Positions 16,698 through 25,995 are shown, counted from the first letter of the stretch. The stretch: 64,000 bases of DNA from an uncultured Bacteroidota bacterium (GCA_902790215.1 CADAQX010000006.1:62001-126000); one strand, 5' to 3'. Made by a program: numbers and translations. Notes: a model not told the origin generated them from the sequence alone.

Positions 16698-18261
16698 TGG
16701 CATTGATGAACTTTACCACTGCATCGCGGTCTTTCTTCGAGAGCTTACGGAATTTCTCGACAGTCCAGCGGGCGTCGCTGTTGGGGCAGCCATGCCACAT
16801 GATGGCCTCAATGACATTGCGTGCACGGCAGTCATGCAGGCGGTCGCTGTGGCCGCTGCAGATGGGCGACAAGCCGCGTCCCCACAGGGGAGTGGTGCGG
16901 CACCAACCAGTGCGGATGTCGTTGACCATGAAGAGACGGTGCTGCACCATGTCGGTGTAGGGCCAAATCTTCTGGTAGGGATAGCGGGGCAGCCGGCTGT
17001 CGCCGTCGGCAAAGAAGCCGTTGGGGTCGGTGAAGTTGTCGGGGCCGGTGGTCCAGCTGGGACGATGGCAGGTGGCGCAGCCCAGGTCGCGGAAGAGTTT
17101 GCGTCCGCGCTGGACGGTGGAGTCAGCCAGATTGCGTGCGGCGGGGACGGCCAGTCCGCGGTGCCACACCATGAAGTTGACATAGTCCTGGTCGCTCATC
17201 TCAATGGGCAGGGTGTCGCACATGAGGTAGTTGTAGATATCGGTGCGCGGGTCGCCGGTCTTGTTCCATGCGGGGAAGTAGTGGTAGAACTGAGCCTGCA
17301 CCTCCGGGTCGTCGGCAGCAGTGTTGGCATAGATGCTCTTGTTGAGGCTGAGGTAATGGCTGCGTCGGTCACTGCGGTTGACGTTGGTGATATTCCAGAT
17401 GGCATTGGCGCCAGCGGCATCCTGCAAGGGGCCACGGCTGAGGGCATAGGTGAAACGTTTGGGGTGAGTGGTCTTGCCATAGAGCGAGGCCCAGTCATTG
17501 CCTGCCCAGATGGCGGGGTTGAGGTTGGCACCGGCTTCTGACTCTTTTTGGTACTGGGCCTTGAGCGAGTCGTCGGGGATGGCGTCGAGTAGTCCTGTGC
17601 CGTAGATACCGATGGTGCTTTCAAGACGGAAGGCCATCTGGCTGTAGGGGGCAGTGAGCGGTGCATAGAAGGCATCCTCGGGGATGGTGACTTCGGGATA
17701 GATGAGGCTGTAGGTCTCGCCATCGGGGAAACGGTTGCCCCATTCATCAACGTAGTCGAGCCAGGCAATGTTTATCTTGCTTTCGTCAATGGAAGGCTTG
17801 AAAGGTGCCACGGCTTTGGTCTGCGGCATACCGGCCACAGAGGTCTCGTAGGCGTCGGTGGTCTTGTTGTAGACTACCAGCAGATAGCCGTTGGCCCAGT
17901 CGTCGGCACGGTAGCGTTCCATGCGGCGTCCGTGTCCGTAGCCGGGATGGCAGGCCTCGCACGAGGAGCGCACATAGAGAGGTCCCAGTCCGTTGAAGGG
18001 CGGGTTGTTCTGGGTAACGGTATGCTCAAAGAAGAATTCGCCATATTTGAAGGCGTTGACCATGCCGGCATTTTCCACCGCAGGAGTGGGGTCTTCGAAG
18101 GCCGAGGCCGACTGGTTGAAGGTGGTGCCGAGTTTCCCTCCGGCATAGGTCTCTTCGGCCACGCTTTCGGGCACCTCGGGTTCAACAACTTCGTGTTTGC
18201 AGGAAGCAAGTCCGACAATTGTCAGTGCTGTCAGTGCAGGTATAAGTATTGTTTTTCTCAT
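16693..18261 (-). CDS. di-heme oxidoreductase (DHOR/DUF1111 family) lipoprotein
   Basis: 522 residues. The signal peptide has a lipobox (LTIVGLASC, Cys near residue 21). Two haem c sites are visible, C-E-A-C-H (about residue 101) and C-A-T-C-H (about 388). The C-terminal 'GHSDRLHDCRARNVIEAIMWHG' is the conserved end region of PF06537. Family members are periplasmic or outer-membrane c-type cytochromes found with imelysin proteins in iron-uptake loci. Spacing to the imelysin gene is 12 nt. The stop codon TAA lies in the target-site duplication of the MITE. Haem attachment probably depends on the next gene, CcsBA. Confidence 0.87.
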   Translation of the reverse strand: MRKTILIPALTALTIVGLASCKHEVVEPEVPESVAEETYAGGKLGTTFNQSASAFEDPTPAVENAGMVNAFKYGEFFFEHTVTQNNPPFNGLGPLYVRSSCEACHPGYGHGRRMERYRADDWANGYLLVVYNKTTDAYETSVAGMPQTKAVAPFKPSIDESKINIAWLDYVDEWGNRFPDGETYSLIYPEVTIPEDAFYAPLTAPYSQMAFRLESTIGIYGTGLLDAIPDDSLKAQYQKESEAGANLNPAIWAGNDWASLYGKTTHPKRFTYALSRGPLQDAAGANAIWNITNVNRSDRRSHYLSLNKSIYANTAADDPEVQAQFYHYFPAWNKTGDPRTDIYNYLMCDTLPIEMSDQDYVNFMVWHRGLAVPAARNLADSTVQRGRKLFRDLGCATCHRPSWTTGPDNFTDPNGFFADGDSRLPRYPYQKIWPYTDMVQHRLFMVNDIRTGWCRTTPLWGRGLSPICSGHSDRLHDCRARNVIEAIMWHGCPNSDARWTVEKFRKLSKKDRDAVVKFINAI

Positions 18262-18273
18262 AGCAGGAAGATT

Positions 18274-19431
18274 TTACTTGTTGCGGATTGCATTGATGGC
18301 TTCGCCCAGCACGTCGCTGAGAGCAGAGCAGGCATCCACGGCCTCGCCGTTGGCAGCGTCGCTGTAGTGGAGCACAAAGGGTGCGGGCATGGCATCGATT
18401 TTAGCCAGTGCGTTGTCAATGGCGTTCAGCACACGGGCATCGAGCGAGGCGTTGATTTTGTTCACATAGTTGTGCAGGGACTTGCTCTCGTCGCGCTTGC
18501 CTTCCACTCCGCCCATGTAGGCGTTGCGGATGCTGACGATGTTGTCGTGGAAGTCGATGATGGATTTCTGGCTGTAGGGGGATTCAATGTAGGTGATGTC
18601 CTCACCGTGCCAGGCGGCATAGATTTTAGAGCTGCCCACCTCGTCGGCGATGTCGGAGCAGCCCTGCAGGATGGCCATGAGAGCGGCCGTGCGGCTGGAG
18701 TAGGTGCTGCCAGCCTTGCCTGCGTTCTTCATATTGTCGCCATAGCTGTTTCCGCTACCGGCAACAGTGTAGGCAATCTCGAGCTCGTCCAGTTTCTCAA
18801 TGTGGCTCTTGGGGGCTTTGTCGCCTATCCAGCCCACTTCAAGCTGATAGCAGCGGTTGCGCAGGTCGCCAGCCACAGCGACCACATAAATCCACTGGTT
18901 GGCCGTGATATTGGACACATCCTTGGGCTGGCCGTTGGCAAAGAGGATGTACTCAATGCCATGGAAACCCAGGAGGGCGTTGCCCAGACGGTCACCGGCC
19001 ACGGCATCACCGTCTTCGCTGTCGAGTGCCTCAATCATGGCAGGGCTGTTCATGAGGGTGTTGAAGGCATCCTCGTCAAGAGGCCAGGAGTCGATGTGGG
19101 GGTCAATGCCAAAGTCTCCAGCGGCACCGAAGAGGAAAGCCTCGCTCATCTCCCACTGCTCACGGGCGGCAAGGAAGGTCTCGCAAGCCTCGCGGACACC
19201 GGCATTGGTAGGATTGGCTTTGAGGGCAGCCAGCTGGCTGGCCAGCTGTTCGGCCTTGGCAGCCAGCGCCGTGTAGGTGGGGGCTACGGTGTTGTCTACA
19301 AACTGCTCGGCCACAGCGGCGGCCTGGGCATCCTCGACAGTGTTGTCATTGTCGCGTTTGCAGGACACGAAATTGAGGGTGGCGAATACAATGGCCACCA
19401 TCGCGATTGATTTGATAGTTTTGCTAATCAT
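18274..19431 (-). CDS. imelysin family lipoprotein (putative iron-uptake component)
   Basis: 385 residues with a lipobox (TLNFVSC, Cys near residue 24). The imelysin/ICMP signature G-x-H-x-x-E appears as 'GFHGIEYILF' (about residues 156-165). The rest is helical with 'WINQ'-like and 'SPYSQKSIIDFHDNIVSIRNAYMG' segments of the PF09375 family (EfeO/IrpA-like). Members are periplasmic proteins linked to iron acquisition rather than proven peptidases. It sits between the porin (30-nt gap) and the di-heme oxidoreductase (12-nt gap), forming one transcription unit. Confidence 0.87.
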   Translation of the reverse strand: MISKTIKSIAMVAIVFATLNFVSCKRDNDNTVEDAQAAAVAEQFVDNTVAPTYTALAAKAEQLASQLAALKANPTNAGVREACETFLAAREQWEMSEAFLFGAAGDFGIDPHIDSWPLDEDAFNTLMNSPAMIEALDSEDGDAVAGDRLGNALLGFHGIEYILFANGQPKDVSNITANQWIYVVAVAGDLRNRCYQLEVGWIGDKAPKSHIEKLDELEIAYTVAGSGNSYGDNMKNAGKAGSTYSSRTAALMAILQGCSDIADEVGSSKIYAAWHGEDITYIESPYSQKSIIDFHDNIVSIRNAYMGGVEGKRDESKSLHNYVNKINASLDARVLNAIDNALAKIDAMPAPFVLHYSDAANGEAVDACSALSDVLGEAINAIRNK

Positions 19432-19461
19432 GTTGTAGTTTGTGTTTGTGTTGTTATTAGA

Positions 19462-20763
19462 TTAATGTTTGAAAAATCCGCACCAGGTGATGCCCACCGC
19501 AGCGTAAGGCTCGTTGTTGTACTGCGCCTTGAGCAGGCGGACACCCGCCTCGGCTTTTACGGCAATCTGCGGCAGAGGGTAGTAGTTGATGCCTGCAGCG
19601 AGGACTTGCCTCTCCGCCCATTCTATGTCAGTCCAGCCATTGGCAGGCACAAAGCTGTCGTAATGGTCATAGCGTCCAAAGAGGAAGAGCCGTCTTACTC
19701 CGGTGCGCCACTCTGCCAAGGCAAACAGGTCGATACCGGCCTCAAGGGAGGCATCCCAGGCCCGTTCACCCACCGGAGCGTGGGGATAGGGATTGCCGGT
19801 CATAGTGGTCTGGTTTTTGTTGCGGGAGGAGATGAGGCCAGCGTCGGACAGATAGCCATAGTCCATATTGCCCCTTACGGTCAGCCAGCGGTTGCGGTAG
19901 GCAAAGTCGAAGGCACCGATTAGCACCGTGCCTTTGGCACCGTAGTAGCGCGATGTCTCCGAATAAATCTCGGTGACGATGTCATTGCTGAAGGAGTTGC
20001 CTGCATAGCCGCTGAGGCTGAGACGCAGATTGGGGATGCCTGTCCAGTCCACACGGACAGCGGTGGCAAGACTGTTGGCCGGACGGAACTCGTAGGGCGA
20101 GGCAGAGCCGTTGTGCACCCAGCCCGACTCGTTGAATAGGTTGCTGTTCAGTCCCGGCAGCAGCTGCACCTCGTAGCGCCAGTTGGCCGCGCGGCCCCAC
20201 AGGCTGATGCCCGTCTCGTGCCATGTGCAGGGCATGATGGTGTTCTCGCCTTCGGGACGGTAAACGGTGAAGAATTGGTCGGGCGTGTGGTTGTTGTTGG
20301 TCATGCCCACCGGCACCACGATGTGACCCATGCGCAGGTTAAGCCTTGGCGAGAAACTCTTCTGAACCCAGAACTGCTCCAAGGCCACCTCGCCGCCACG
20401 CTCTATCTCCTGCTCAAACTCGCCAGTCTCTTCCGTTTCCTTTTCCACAGCGGCCTCGATGCCACCGTGTTCAAACTCCACCTCGGTACCCACACTCCAG
20501 CCGTGGCCGAAGTCGTAGCCCAGCATGATAACGGCATGGGGCAGGTCGACGCGGCCGTATCCCTTGTTTTCGGTATAGCGGTCGGCGTGAGAGTAGCGAA
20601 ATACGTTGTCGCTATAGAAATTGTAGTTATACACAGCCTCTCCATAGCCACCGATAGTGAGTCGCGAAGGCTTGGAAACGGTGTCGTCCTGTGCGCGGGA
20701 CATAGTCGTTGCGCCAAATAGAAAAACAAACAGAATAAGCAATTTAAAAGTTTTGCTGTACAT
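19462..20763 (-). CDS. outer-membrane porin of the imelysin locus
   Basis: 433 residues with a signal peptide ending TMSRAQ. The sequence starts 'LTIGGYGEAVYNYNFYSDN' and shows 16-strand-type alternation with 'FWVQKSFSPRLNLRMGHIVVPVGMTNNNHTPDQFFTVYRPEGENTIMPCTWHETGISLWG', a pattern seen in phosphate-selective porin O/P-like proteins, and ends 'AAVGITWCGFFKH'. A glutamate-rich stretch (about 113-126) is unusual for a barrel loop. It is the first gene of the porin-imelysin-DHOR unit, with the promoter at 20788-20819. The substrate is not known; iron or a ferric complex is inferred from the neighbours. Confidence 0.75.
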   Translation of the reverse strand: MYSKTFKLLILFVFLFGATTMSRAQDDTVSKPSRLTIGGYGEAVYNYNFYSDNVFRYSHADRYTENKGYGRVDLPHAVIMLGYDFGHGWSVGTEVEFEHGGIEAAVEKETEETGEFEQEIERGGEVALEQFWVQKSFSPRLNLRMGHIVVPVGMTNNNHTPDQFFTVYRPEGENTIMPCTWHETGISLWGRAANWRYEVQLLPGLNSNLFNESGWVHNGSASPYEFRPANSLATAVRVDWTGIPNLRLSLSGYAGNSFSNDIVTEIYSETSRYYGAKGTVLIGAFDFAYRNRWLTVRGNMDYGYLSDAGLISSRNKNQTTMTGNPYPHAPVGERAWDASLEAGIDLFALAEWRTGVRRLFLFGRYDHYDSFVPANGWTDIEWAERQVLAAGINYYPLPQIAVKAEAGVRLLKAQYNNEPYAAVGITWCGFFKH

Positions 20764-20787
20764 GATTCAATCCTTTTTTTTGTGGTA

Positions 20788-20819
20788 CAAAGGTACCCTT
20801 TTGCCTCGGATTGCCCAAT
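20788..20819 (-). promoter_or_regulatory. promoter of the porin-imelysin-DHOR operon
   Basis: Minus strand ATTG (20816-20819), 20-nt spacer, TACCTTTG (20788-20795), 25 nt before the ATG. No obvious Fur-box palindrome is seen around it. Confidence 0.6.
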
Positions 20820-20995
20820 ACCTAAATTTAGTGATTTTCCAACCCGAATCGGTCTTTAGGGTATTGCTTGATTGTCTGATTGCTTGATTGTCTGAGTGAC
20901 TGGCGCAGTCAAATTACTCAAGCAATTACACATTTAAGCATTCAAGCAATATCTCAGTGGCATACAATCCTGGTTCTTATTTCTTACTTTGCTTT

Positions 20996-21261
20996 CTGCC
21001 GCTTCGCGCGGAATTTACTTTTTATTCTGTGAAGGATTACGCCAACTTTCGTCAACGTTCCGATAGTGTCGCATATTTGTTCCCAACGTTCCTCTGTGTG
21101 CTTTCAGGGGTCGGTATTGCGTCGTTCTTTATCTTATCGTTTTTCGATATGTTTCCCATCTTTTTCCCTTTGTGAAAGGGAAAAAGAGTGGAAAACGATC
21201 GAATAACGAGCGAATAAATGACGGCGCTTGATGGTTACCATATACTGGGCAGGTCCTATTA
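20996..21261 (+). repeat. 266-bp interspersed repeat B, copy 1
   Basis: Aligns without gaps to 40642-40907 with about 29 differences (roughly 89% identity by eye). The 3' third is a long imperfect palindrome (about 21133-21212) whose centre reads TTTTTCCCTTT-GTG-AAAGGGAAAAA. It ends at TTAA (21258-21261). The short open frames across it differ between copies and are not credible genes. The gap 20764-21399 also contains a diverged 12-bp MITE end (20843-20854), short repeats of GCTTGATTGTCTGA and the hairpin at 21298-21340. Confidence 0.75.
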
Positions 21262-21297
21262 AGAGCGTGTGTACCCCTGTGGCGGAGGGTACCCATG

Positions 21298-21340
21298 CAG
21301 ATGTCCCCGGTGAACAGGGGGTGTTCGCCGGGGACATCTG
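21298..21340 (-). terminator. 19-bp hairpin downstream of the OmpA-family gene
   Basis: Left arm 21298-21316 and right arm 21322-21340 pair over 19 positions with one G-U, loop GGGGG. It lies 60 nt after the stop codon at 21400. No U-tract follows, so it is a probable 3'-end structure. A second small stem (GTACCC/GGGTAC, 21271-21292) is adjacent. Confidence 0.5.
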
Positions 21341-21399
21341 TATGACTTAGCTTGCCTGTTTGCGAAGCGCAGACACCTTATAATAACGATAGCTGGTAT

Positions 21400-24228
21400 T
21401 TACAGGAAAGAGATTTCGACCTCCTTGGGGGAGAGTCCTTTCTTGTACTTGATGTTGCCATGGGCTGTGACGAATATACGGTCGGCATCGATGCCTTGCT
21501 TTGCCAGATAGTTGCGTATACTTATGGCGCGGCTCATAGCTATGTCGTAGCACTGGCGGTCGTCGGTGCCGTTGGTGTTGACGGTTACGTTGACACGGCT
21601 TCCGGCATGCTGCCGCATAAAGCGCACGACGTTGTCCAGCTCGCGCCCGGCAAGCGGCAACAACCGCGATGTGGAGCCATGGAAGCCCACCAAGGGCAGG
21701 GAAATCGGTTCTTTCCGTTCACGGAGTTCTTCGAGGGTGAAGCCTTCCATAGCTGCGGACGTGGCGTTACCCCCCACGATAAGCGTGGGCACATATATCC
21801 AGTCGGCGTCGGGCACTATGGCGTAGGCCTTGCCTTTGAGGAGCCGGAAAGGCTGCAGTGTGTCGAGATTGTCGTCGGTGTAATGCTGCACAGTCTGCCT
21901 TGCGCCGAGGTCCACCACATCCAGCCCGCGAAGTATGTCGACAGCCTCTGTCAGGTTCACCCTCACGGTGCGGTGGCAGTCGGCGGTGTCGTGCCGTGTG
22001 GCAAAGGCATAGCAGTGGCCGCCGTCGCCGGCATGGGGTTGGGCGGTGAGCAGGATGCTCTTTTCGCCAGGCATGAAGCTGACCGCCGTCTCGGCAAATG
22101 CACCGTTGACCCCTTTGCCCATGTTCACCGGTTCAGACCAGCGAGTCCAGTCGTTTATATCTTCACGGGTGGAGATATAGACATCGCCATAGCCCAGGCC
22201 GCGGGCGTCGGTGATGAAGTAGAGGGTCTTCATGTTGCGGCTCAGCAGGGGGCTGCGCTCGCAGCAGGGACTGTTGACGGGCATGCCCAGGTTGACGGGG
22301 TCGCCCCAGCGTCCGTCGGTATAGGGGATATAGTAGAGGTCGGTGGCAAGGGCGGTGTCGCCGTGGTAGTAGGCTCCCGACTCCTGCACGTTGTGTCCGC
22401 CCGGGCGGTCTGAGGCCAGCAGCATCCCGCTGCCGTCAGGCAACATGTAGGCGTCGGTTTCAATGTAGATTGTATTGACCGGTTCACCAAACCGCTCGGC
22501 GTCCGTCCACAGGGTGTCGTTGACCACCTGTGCCGACCAGATGTCGCCATCCACGCCGAGGAGCACACGGCGGCCGTTGTCATAGAATCCCAATGCAGTC
22601 ACGTCGGCATGGACTCCGGCCACTTGCACTCTGCCGGCATATTCCCATGCGCCTTTGCCCTTGGCTGCACGACGGGCGCAGCCCACCACTGTGCCGCCGC
22701 TCTCCACAGTCACGTAGTGGAGCGTGTCGCGCCGGGCATGGAGGGTGTTTTTGCGCGTGGTGAAGGTCTTGTCCTGCTCGGTGAAGTAGAGGCGGGTGCC
22801 TTCGTGGTTGGAGAATACGTGGTGTATGCCGCTGCGGGACAGCACCGACCGTTTGGCAACCTTCTCCTTGTCCTTGAGCAGGGTGGCCAGCTCGGCATAC
22901 TCCTTTGTGCCGTTGTCCTCGAAACAGATTTCGAACTGGTTCATTCGCTGCAGGGCGGCATTCCAGTCACGACGGGCTATCTGCTGCTGCAGCACGCGCT
23001 GCAGGACGACGAAGGCCGACCTGCGCCCGGTGAAGAGATGGATGCAGTCGGTAAGCCGGTTGAAGTCGGTCTCGACAAAGGGTTTGGTCAGGTCGAAGGA
23101 ATCAAAGACAATGCCGCGTGCCAGGTCGGACTGCACGGCCATCTGGAAAGGATAGTCGGGGTTGTCGGCGGCGAAGGACTCTATCGGCTGGCGGTTGCCT
23201 TCGGCAGCGAACCAGCTGTAGTACTCTTTATAGACATCGGAGTGATGCTCGTCGAGGGGGAAATGCTCAAGGTATATGACGGCCGCCTCCTGGCTGTGGG
23301 CGCCGAATATCATGGCGCGCAGCCTGGCCAGTGCACTGTCGGCCAACGGGTCGTCGCTGTGTGTCTCGGCATAGTCGGCATATTCCTGCACGGTGGAGAG
23401 GAGGGCAAAGTCCATACTGCGGAGCGTCTGCAGGTGGTTGAGGGCATCCAGATAGTTGTCGCCTCGGGGATAGTGTTCCAGATAGGACGAATAGGCTTCC
23501 TCGGTGTTTACACGGCAGGCATTGTGGTAGGCTATGCGGCTTTTCTGACGCATGGCGGCATGCTGCATGGCGCGGCTGGAGGGGAAGGCGGCGGCAGCGG
23601 TGTCGACCGCACCCTCGGTGGCAAAGACTGAGTAGTGGCGCGGGGCAAGCCGCTCAAGGGCTGCCTCGGCAGAATCGCTTTCGGGGATGGAGGGATGGGC
23701 GATGAGGAAACTGTAGTAGGCCTCTATGGTGTTCTCGCGGCAGGCGTTGTGATACTCGTCGGCCACTTTCTTTGAATGCAGCCGGGTGGTGACGGCGGCA
23801 TTGTCAGGGAAAGAGGAGAGGAAGGCATTTATCTCGGAAAGGCCCATCTGCGATGCATTGCGGCGCACATAAGCCTCGGCCTGGTCCGTCACCGACTGGC
23901 GCTGCTGGCGGATAAGGGAGAGGGTGATGCCTTTCTTGATAAGGCGCTGCATGTCGCGGTAGCGGCCTTTGTCCTGAAGCCAGAGGGTATAGAGCTCCTC
24001 GGCGCGGCCGAGCAGGTCGGCGGCATAGGCGAGGTTGTACTGCGGATTGTCGGCATTGGAGTAGAAATGCGCCATATCCATGAGGTTGGCGACATCGTCG
24101 GGATTCTTGGCATACTGGCTGTTGAGTAGCACGTATTGCTCACGGAACGCCTCGGACAGGGAGTCCTGCTGGGCGGCCACCGTAGAGGCCAACAGCAGCG
24201 ACATTAGCAGTATCAACGTTCTTTTCAT
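21400..24228 (-). CDS. OmpA-family envelope protein with TPR-like and PD40 propeller regions
   Basis: 942 residues from the ATG at 24226-24228, which begins a clear signal peptide (MKRTLILLMSLLLASTVAAQ); a longer frame adds 16 unlikely residues. The N-terminal ~430 residues are helical TPR-like repeats ('FLSSFPDNAAVTTRLHSKKVADEYHNACRENTIEAYYSFL' recurs as '..HNACRVNTEEAYSSYLEHYP'). The middle has WD40/PD40 strands ('MLPDGSGMLLASDRPGGHNVQESG', 'SPLLSRNMKTLYFITDARGLGYGDVYIS'). The C-terminus is an OmpA peptidoglycan-binding domain ('AMSRAISIRNYLAKQGIDADRIFVTAHGN'). The order resembles T9SS PorE, but no lipobox is seen. Confidence 0.72.
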   Translation of the reverse strand: MKRTLILLMSLLLASTVAAQQDSLSEAFREQYVLLNSQYAKNPDDVANLMDMAHFYSNADNPQYNLAYAADLLGRAEELYTLWLQDKGRYRDMQRLIKKGITLSLIRQQRQSVTDQAEAYVRRNASQMGLSEINAFLSSFPDNAAVTTRLHSKKVADEYHNACRENTIEAYYSFLIAHPSIPESDSAEAALERLAPRHYSVFATEGAVDTAAAAFPSSRAMQHAAMRQKSRIAYHNACRVNTEEAYSSYLEHYPRGDNYLDALNHLQTLRSMDFALLSTVQEYADYAETHSDDPLADSALARLRAMIFGAHSQEAAVIYLEHFPLDEHHSDVYKEYYSWFAAEGNRQPIESFAADNPDYPFQMAVQSDLARGIVFDSFDLTKPFVETDFNRLTDCIHLFTGRRSAFVVLQRVLQQQIARRDWNAALQRMNQFEICFEDNGTKEYAELATLLKDKEKVAKRSVLSRSGIHHVFSNHEGTRLYFTEQDKTFTTRKNTLHARRDTLHYVTVESGGTVVGCARRAAKGKGAWEYAGRVQVAGVHADVTALGFYDNGRRVLLGVDGDIWSAQVVNDTLWTDAERFGEPVNTIYIETDAYMLPDGSGMLLASDRPGGHNVQESGAYYHGDTALATDLYYIPYTDGRWGDPVNLGMPVNSPCCERSPLLSRNMKTLYFITDARGLGYGDVYISTREDINDWTRWSEPVNMGKGVNGAFAETAVSFMPGEKSILLTAQPHAGDGGHCYAFATRHDTADCHRTVRVNLTEAVDILRGLDVVDLGARQTVQHYTDDNLDTLQPFRLLKGKAYAIVPDADWIYVPTLIVGGNATSAAMEGFTLEELRERKEPISLPLVGFHGSTSRLLPLAGRELDNVVRFMRQHAGSRVNVTVNTNGTDDRQCYDIAMSRAISIRNYLAKQGIDADRIFVTAHGNIKYKKGLSPKEVEISFL

Positions 24229-24244
24229 ACTTGGGGATAAAGGT

Positions 24245-24793
24245 TTAGAATGTAAGGCTGCGCAGGATGGCTTCAAACTCTTTCTCCATATCTTTGTAGG
24301 TGCCCCTCGTGGTTTCGAGACGGAACTCTACGATGGTGTTCTGTGTCTTGAAGTAGACCATGCGGAACTGGTAGTCTTTCTTGTTGCCCAGATTGGTGTA
24401 GGCGCCTATATAGCCCATGCCACCGCTTTTGGGCAGGCCAAGACCGTTGGTGTAGTCGGCCAGCGACTGGTAGGGCTCGGCCGTGTAGCGGTCATATACG
24501 TAGTCGAACAACTCTCCCGTATAGTTCTTGCGCACCCTGACGCGCAGGTTGGGCAGCGCGGTGTCGCCTTTCGAGACGAGGATGCGGCCGCTGTAGTAGT
24601 AAACATAGACGGTGGTGTTCTTGTCCACCTTGTCGGCCTTGAGGTAGTTCCACTTGCCGGGGAAGGTATATTTCACCTTGGTGCCGGGAATGGTCACCTG
24701 GGTCTGGGCCATGCAGCCTGCCATTGCAATCATCAGCAGAACGAGCAGCGCAAGGCCTTTTTTGCAGGGATTGGACATTTTAATTGTTTTCAT
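24245..24793 (-). CDS. secreted protein of unknown function
   Basis: 182 residues (177 if started at the second ATG, 24778). The signal peptide ends MAGCMAQ and contains a possible lipobox cysteine. The mature part ('VTIPGTKVKYTFPGKWNYLKADKVDKNTTVYVYYYSG', 'NTIVEFRLETTRGTYKDMEKEFEAILRSLTF') resembles small PsbP/DUF1795-like proteins in pattern only. It lies 2 nt downstream of the glycosyltransferase gene and 16 nt upstream of the OmpA-family gene, so the three are probably one operon. Confidence 0.6.
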   Translation of the reverse strand: MKTIKMSNPCKKGLALLVLLMIAMAGCMAQTQVTIPGTKVKYTFPGKWNYLKADKVDKNTTVYVYYYSGRILVSKGDTALPNLRVRVRKNYTGELFDYVYDRYTAEPYQSLADYTNGLGLPKSGGMGYIGAYTNLGNKKDYQFRMVYFKTQNTIVEFRLETTRGTYKDMEKEFEAILRSLTF

Positions 24794-24795
24794 CG

Positions 24796-25995
24796 TTATT
24801 GAAGGTTTAAACGTTTCTCGTAAAAATCAAGCAGTCGGCGGGTAAGGGTTTCGGGGCTGTAGGCCTCGGTGATGAAGTTGTAGGCGTTGTGGCCTATCTG
24901 TCGGCAGAAGGCGGGGTCATCGACACAACGCTGTATCTGGGTGGCGAACTGCTCGGGGGTGTCGGCTATCAGCACCTCCTTCCCGTCGGTGCAGCCAATG
25001 CCTTGGGCACCGATTGTGGTGGAAATGACTGTCTTGCCCATCGACATGGCCTCGATTATCTTCACCCGTATGCCGCTGCCGCTGAGCAGTGGCACCACAT
25101 TTATCTGCTTCGAGGCAATGAAGCTCGAGGCGTCGGGCACCTCGCCCACCACTTTCACACCCTCCATCTTCAACTGCATCAGGCTGTCGGGCATCTTGCG
25201 TCCCGCCACATAAAAAGTCAACTGGGGCATGCGCTTGTGCACCGTAGGCCACACCTTGTCAAGAAACCACTTCACGCCCTCCTGGTTGGGCATCCAGTCC
25301 ATCGAGCCCAAGTGGAACAAGGTGTTGGCTTCCTCCTCCACTGTGTCGGGCACAGTAGGTGTGATGCCGAAGGGAATGGCAATGACTGGTTTGCGGCAAC
25401 CCGCTGCACGGAAGTAGGCGGCATCGTTCTCCGTGATGCCAACCACACCGTCATAGTCGTTCAGGTGCTCATGCTCGTAGGCGCGCAGGGTCAGCGACAG
25501 GTGTTTCAGATAGCCCCGTTTCAGCGGGTTCCGCTCACTGCGGGCGATGCGCTGCCATATCTCGTTCTCCACGTTGTGGGCGCGGAGAAAGACCTGCGCC
25601 TTGCTGTGCTTGCGTATCAGCGGCACATAGGGCGACAGGAAGATGCTCTCGACATGCACCACATCGAACTCCTCCTCGCGGAGCACTTCGGCCAGCCGGG
25701 CGGCGAACTCTTTGCTCACAAAGCGCTTTACATGATACGACTCGCCGCAGAGCCAAGCCACCCCGGCATCGAGCAGGTGGATGCCTAAATCCACATGCAC
25801 CGCCTCGAAGCGGGTGGCCTTGCGGTAATCGTCGGGAATGCGGTCCTCCAGCACCGGATGCTTGTCGCTGCACATAGCCAGCACCCTCACCTCGCAGCCT
25901 GCAGCCAGCAGCCCCTGGGTGATGCTATTCATCGCCAGGGTGCCGCCGTCAACGGGCGGATAAGGGGGCTTGTTGCAGAGCTGAAGTACTTTCAC
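24796..25995 (-). CDS. family 4 glycosyltransferase
   Basis: 399 residues. The GT-B fold is indicated by the N-terminal 'LCNKPPYPPVDGGTLAMNSITQGLLAAGCEV' (glycine-rich acceptor side), 'HLGSMDWMPNQEGVKWFLDKVWPTVHKRMPQLTFYVAGRKMP' and the C-terminal nucleotide-sugar region 'NVVPLLSGSGIRVKIIEAMSMGKTVISTTIGAQGIGC', the E-x7-E-type motif of GT4 enzymes. It probably transfers a sugar onto an envelope glycan at the inner membrane. It is the first gene of a unit with the secreted protein and the OmpA-family protein. The substrate cannot be read. Confidence 0.85.
   Translation of the reverse strand: MKVLQLCNKPPYPPVDGGTLAMNSITQGLLAAGCEVRVLAMCSDKHPVLEDRIPDDYRKATRFEAVHVDLGIHLLDAGVAWLCGESYHVKRFVSKEFAARLAEVLREEEFDVVHVESIFLSPYVPLIRKHSKAQVFLRAHNVENEIWQRIARSERNPLKRGYLKHLSLTLRAYEHEHLNDYDGVVGITENDAAYFRAAGCRKPVIAIPFGITPTVPDTVEEEANTLFHLGSMDWMPNQEGVKWFLDKVWPTVHKRMPQLTFYVAGRKMPDSLMQLKMEGVKVVGEVPDASSFIASKQINVVPLLSGSGIRVKIIEAMSMGKTVISTTIGAQGIGCTDGKEVLIADTPEQFATQIQRCVDDPAFCRQIGHNAYNFITEAYSPETLTRRLLDFYEKRLNLQ

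Noticed and set aside
16473-16703. N-terminal extension of CcsBA by 77 residues
   Set aside because: The extension translates MITE A1. The same DNA at 40910-41094 is non-coding, and a normal start followed by a membrane helix is at 16472.
20957-21175. Open frame of about 70 codons across repeat B
   Set aside because: The corresponding frame is not preserved in the second copy of the repeat; the repeat looks non-coding.
21400-24228. Calling the OmpA-family protein PorE of the type IX secretion system
   Set aside because: TPR, propeller and OmpA parts fit, but PorE is a lipoprotein and no lipobox is visible here; kept as a general OmpA-family call.
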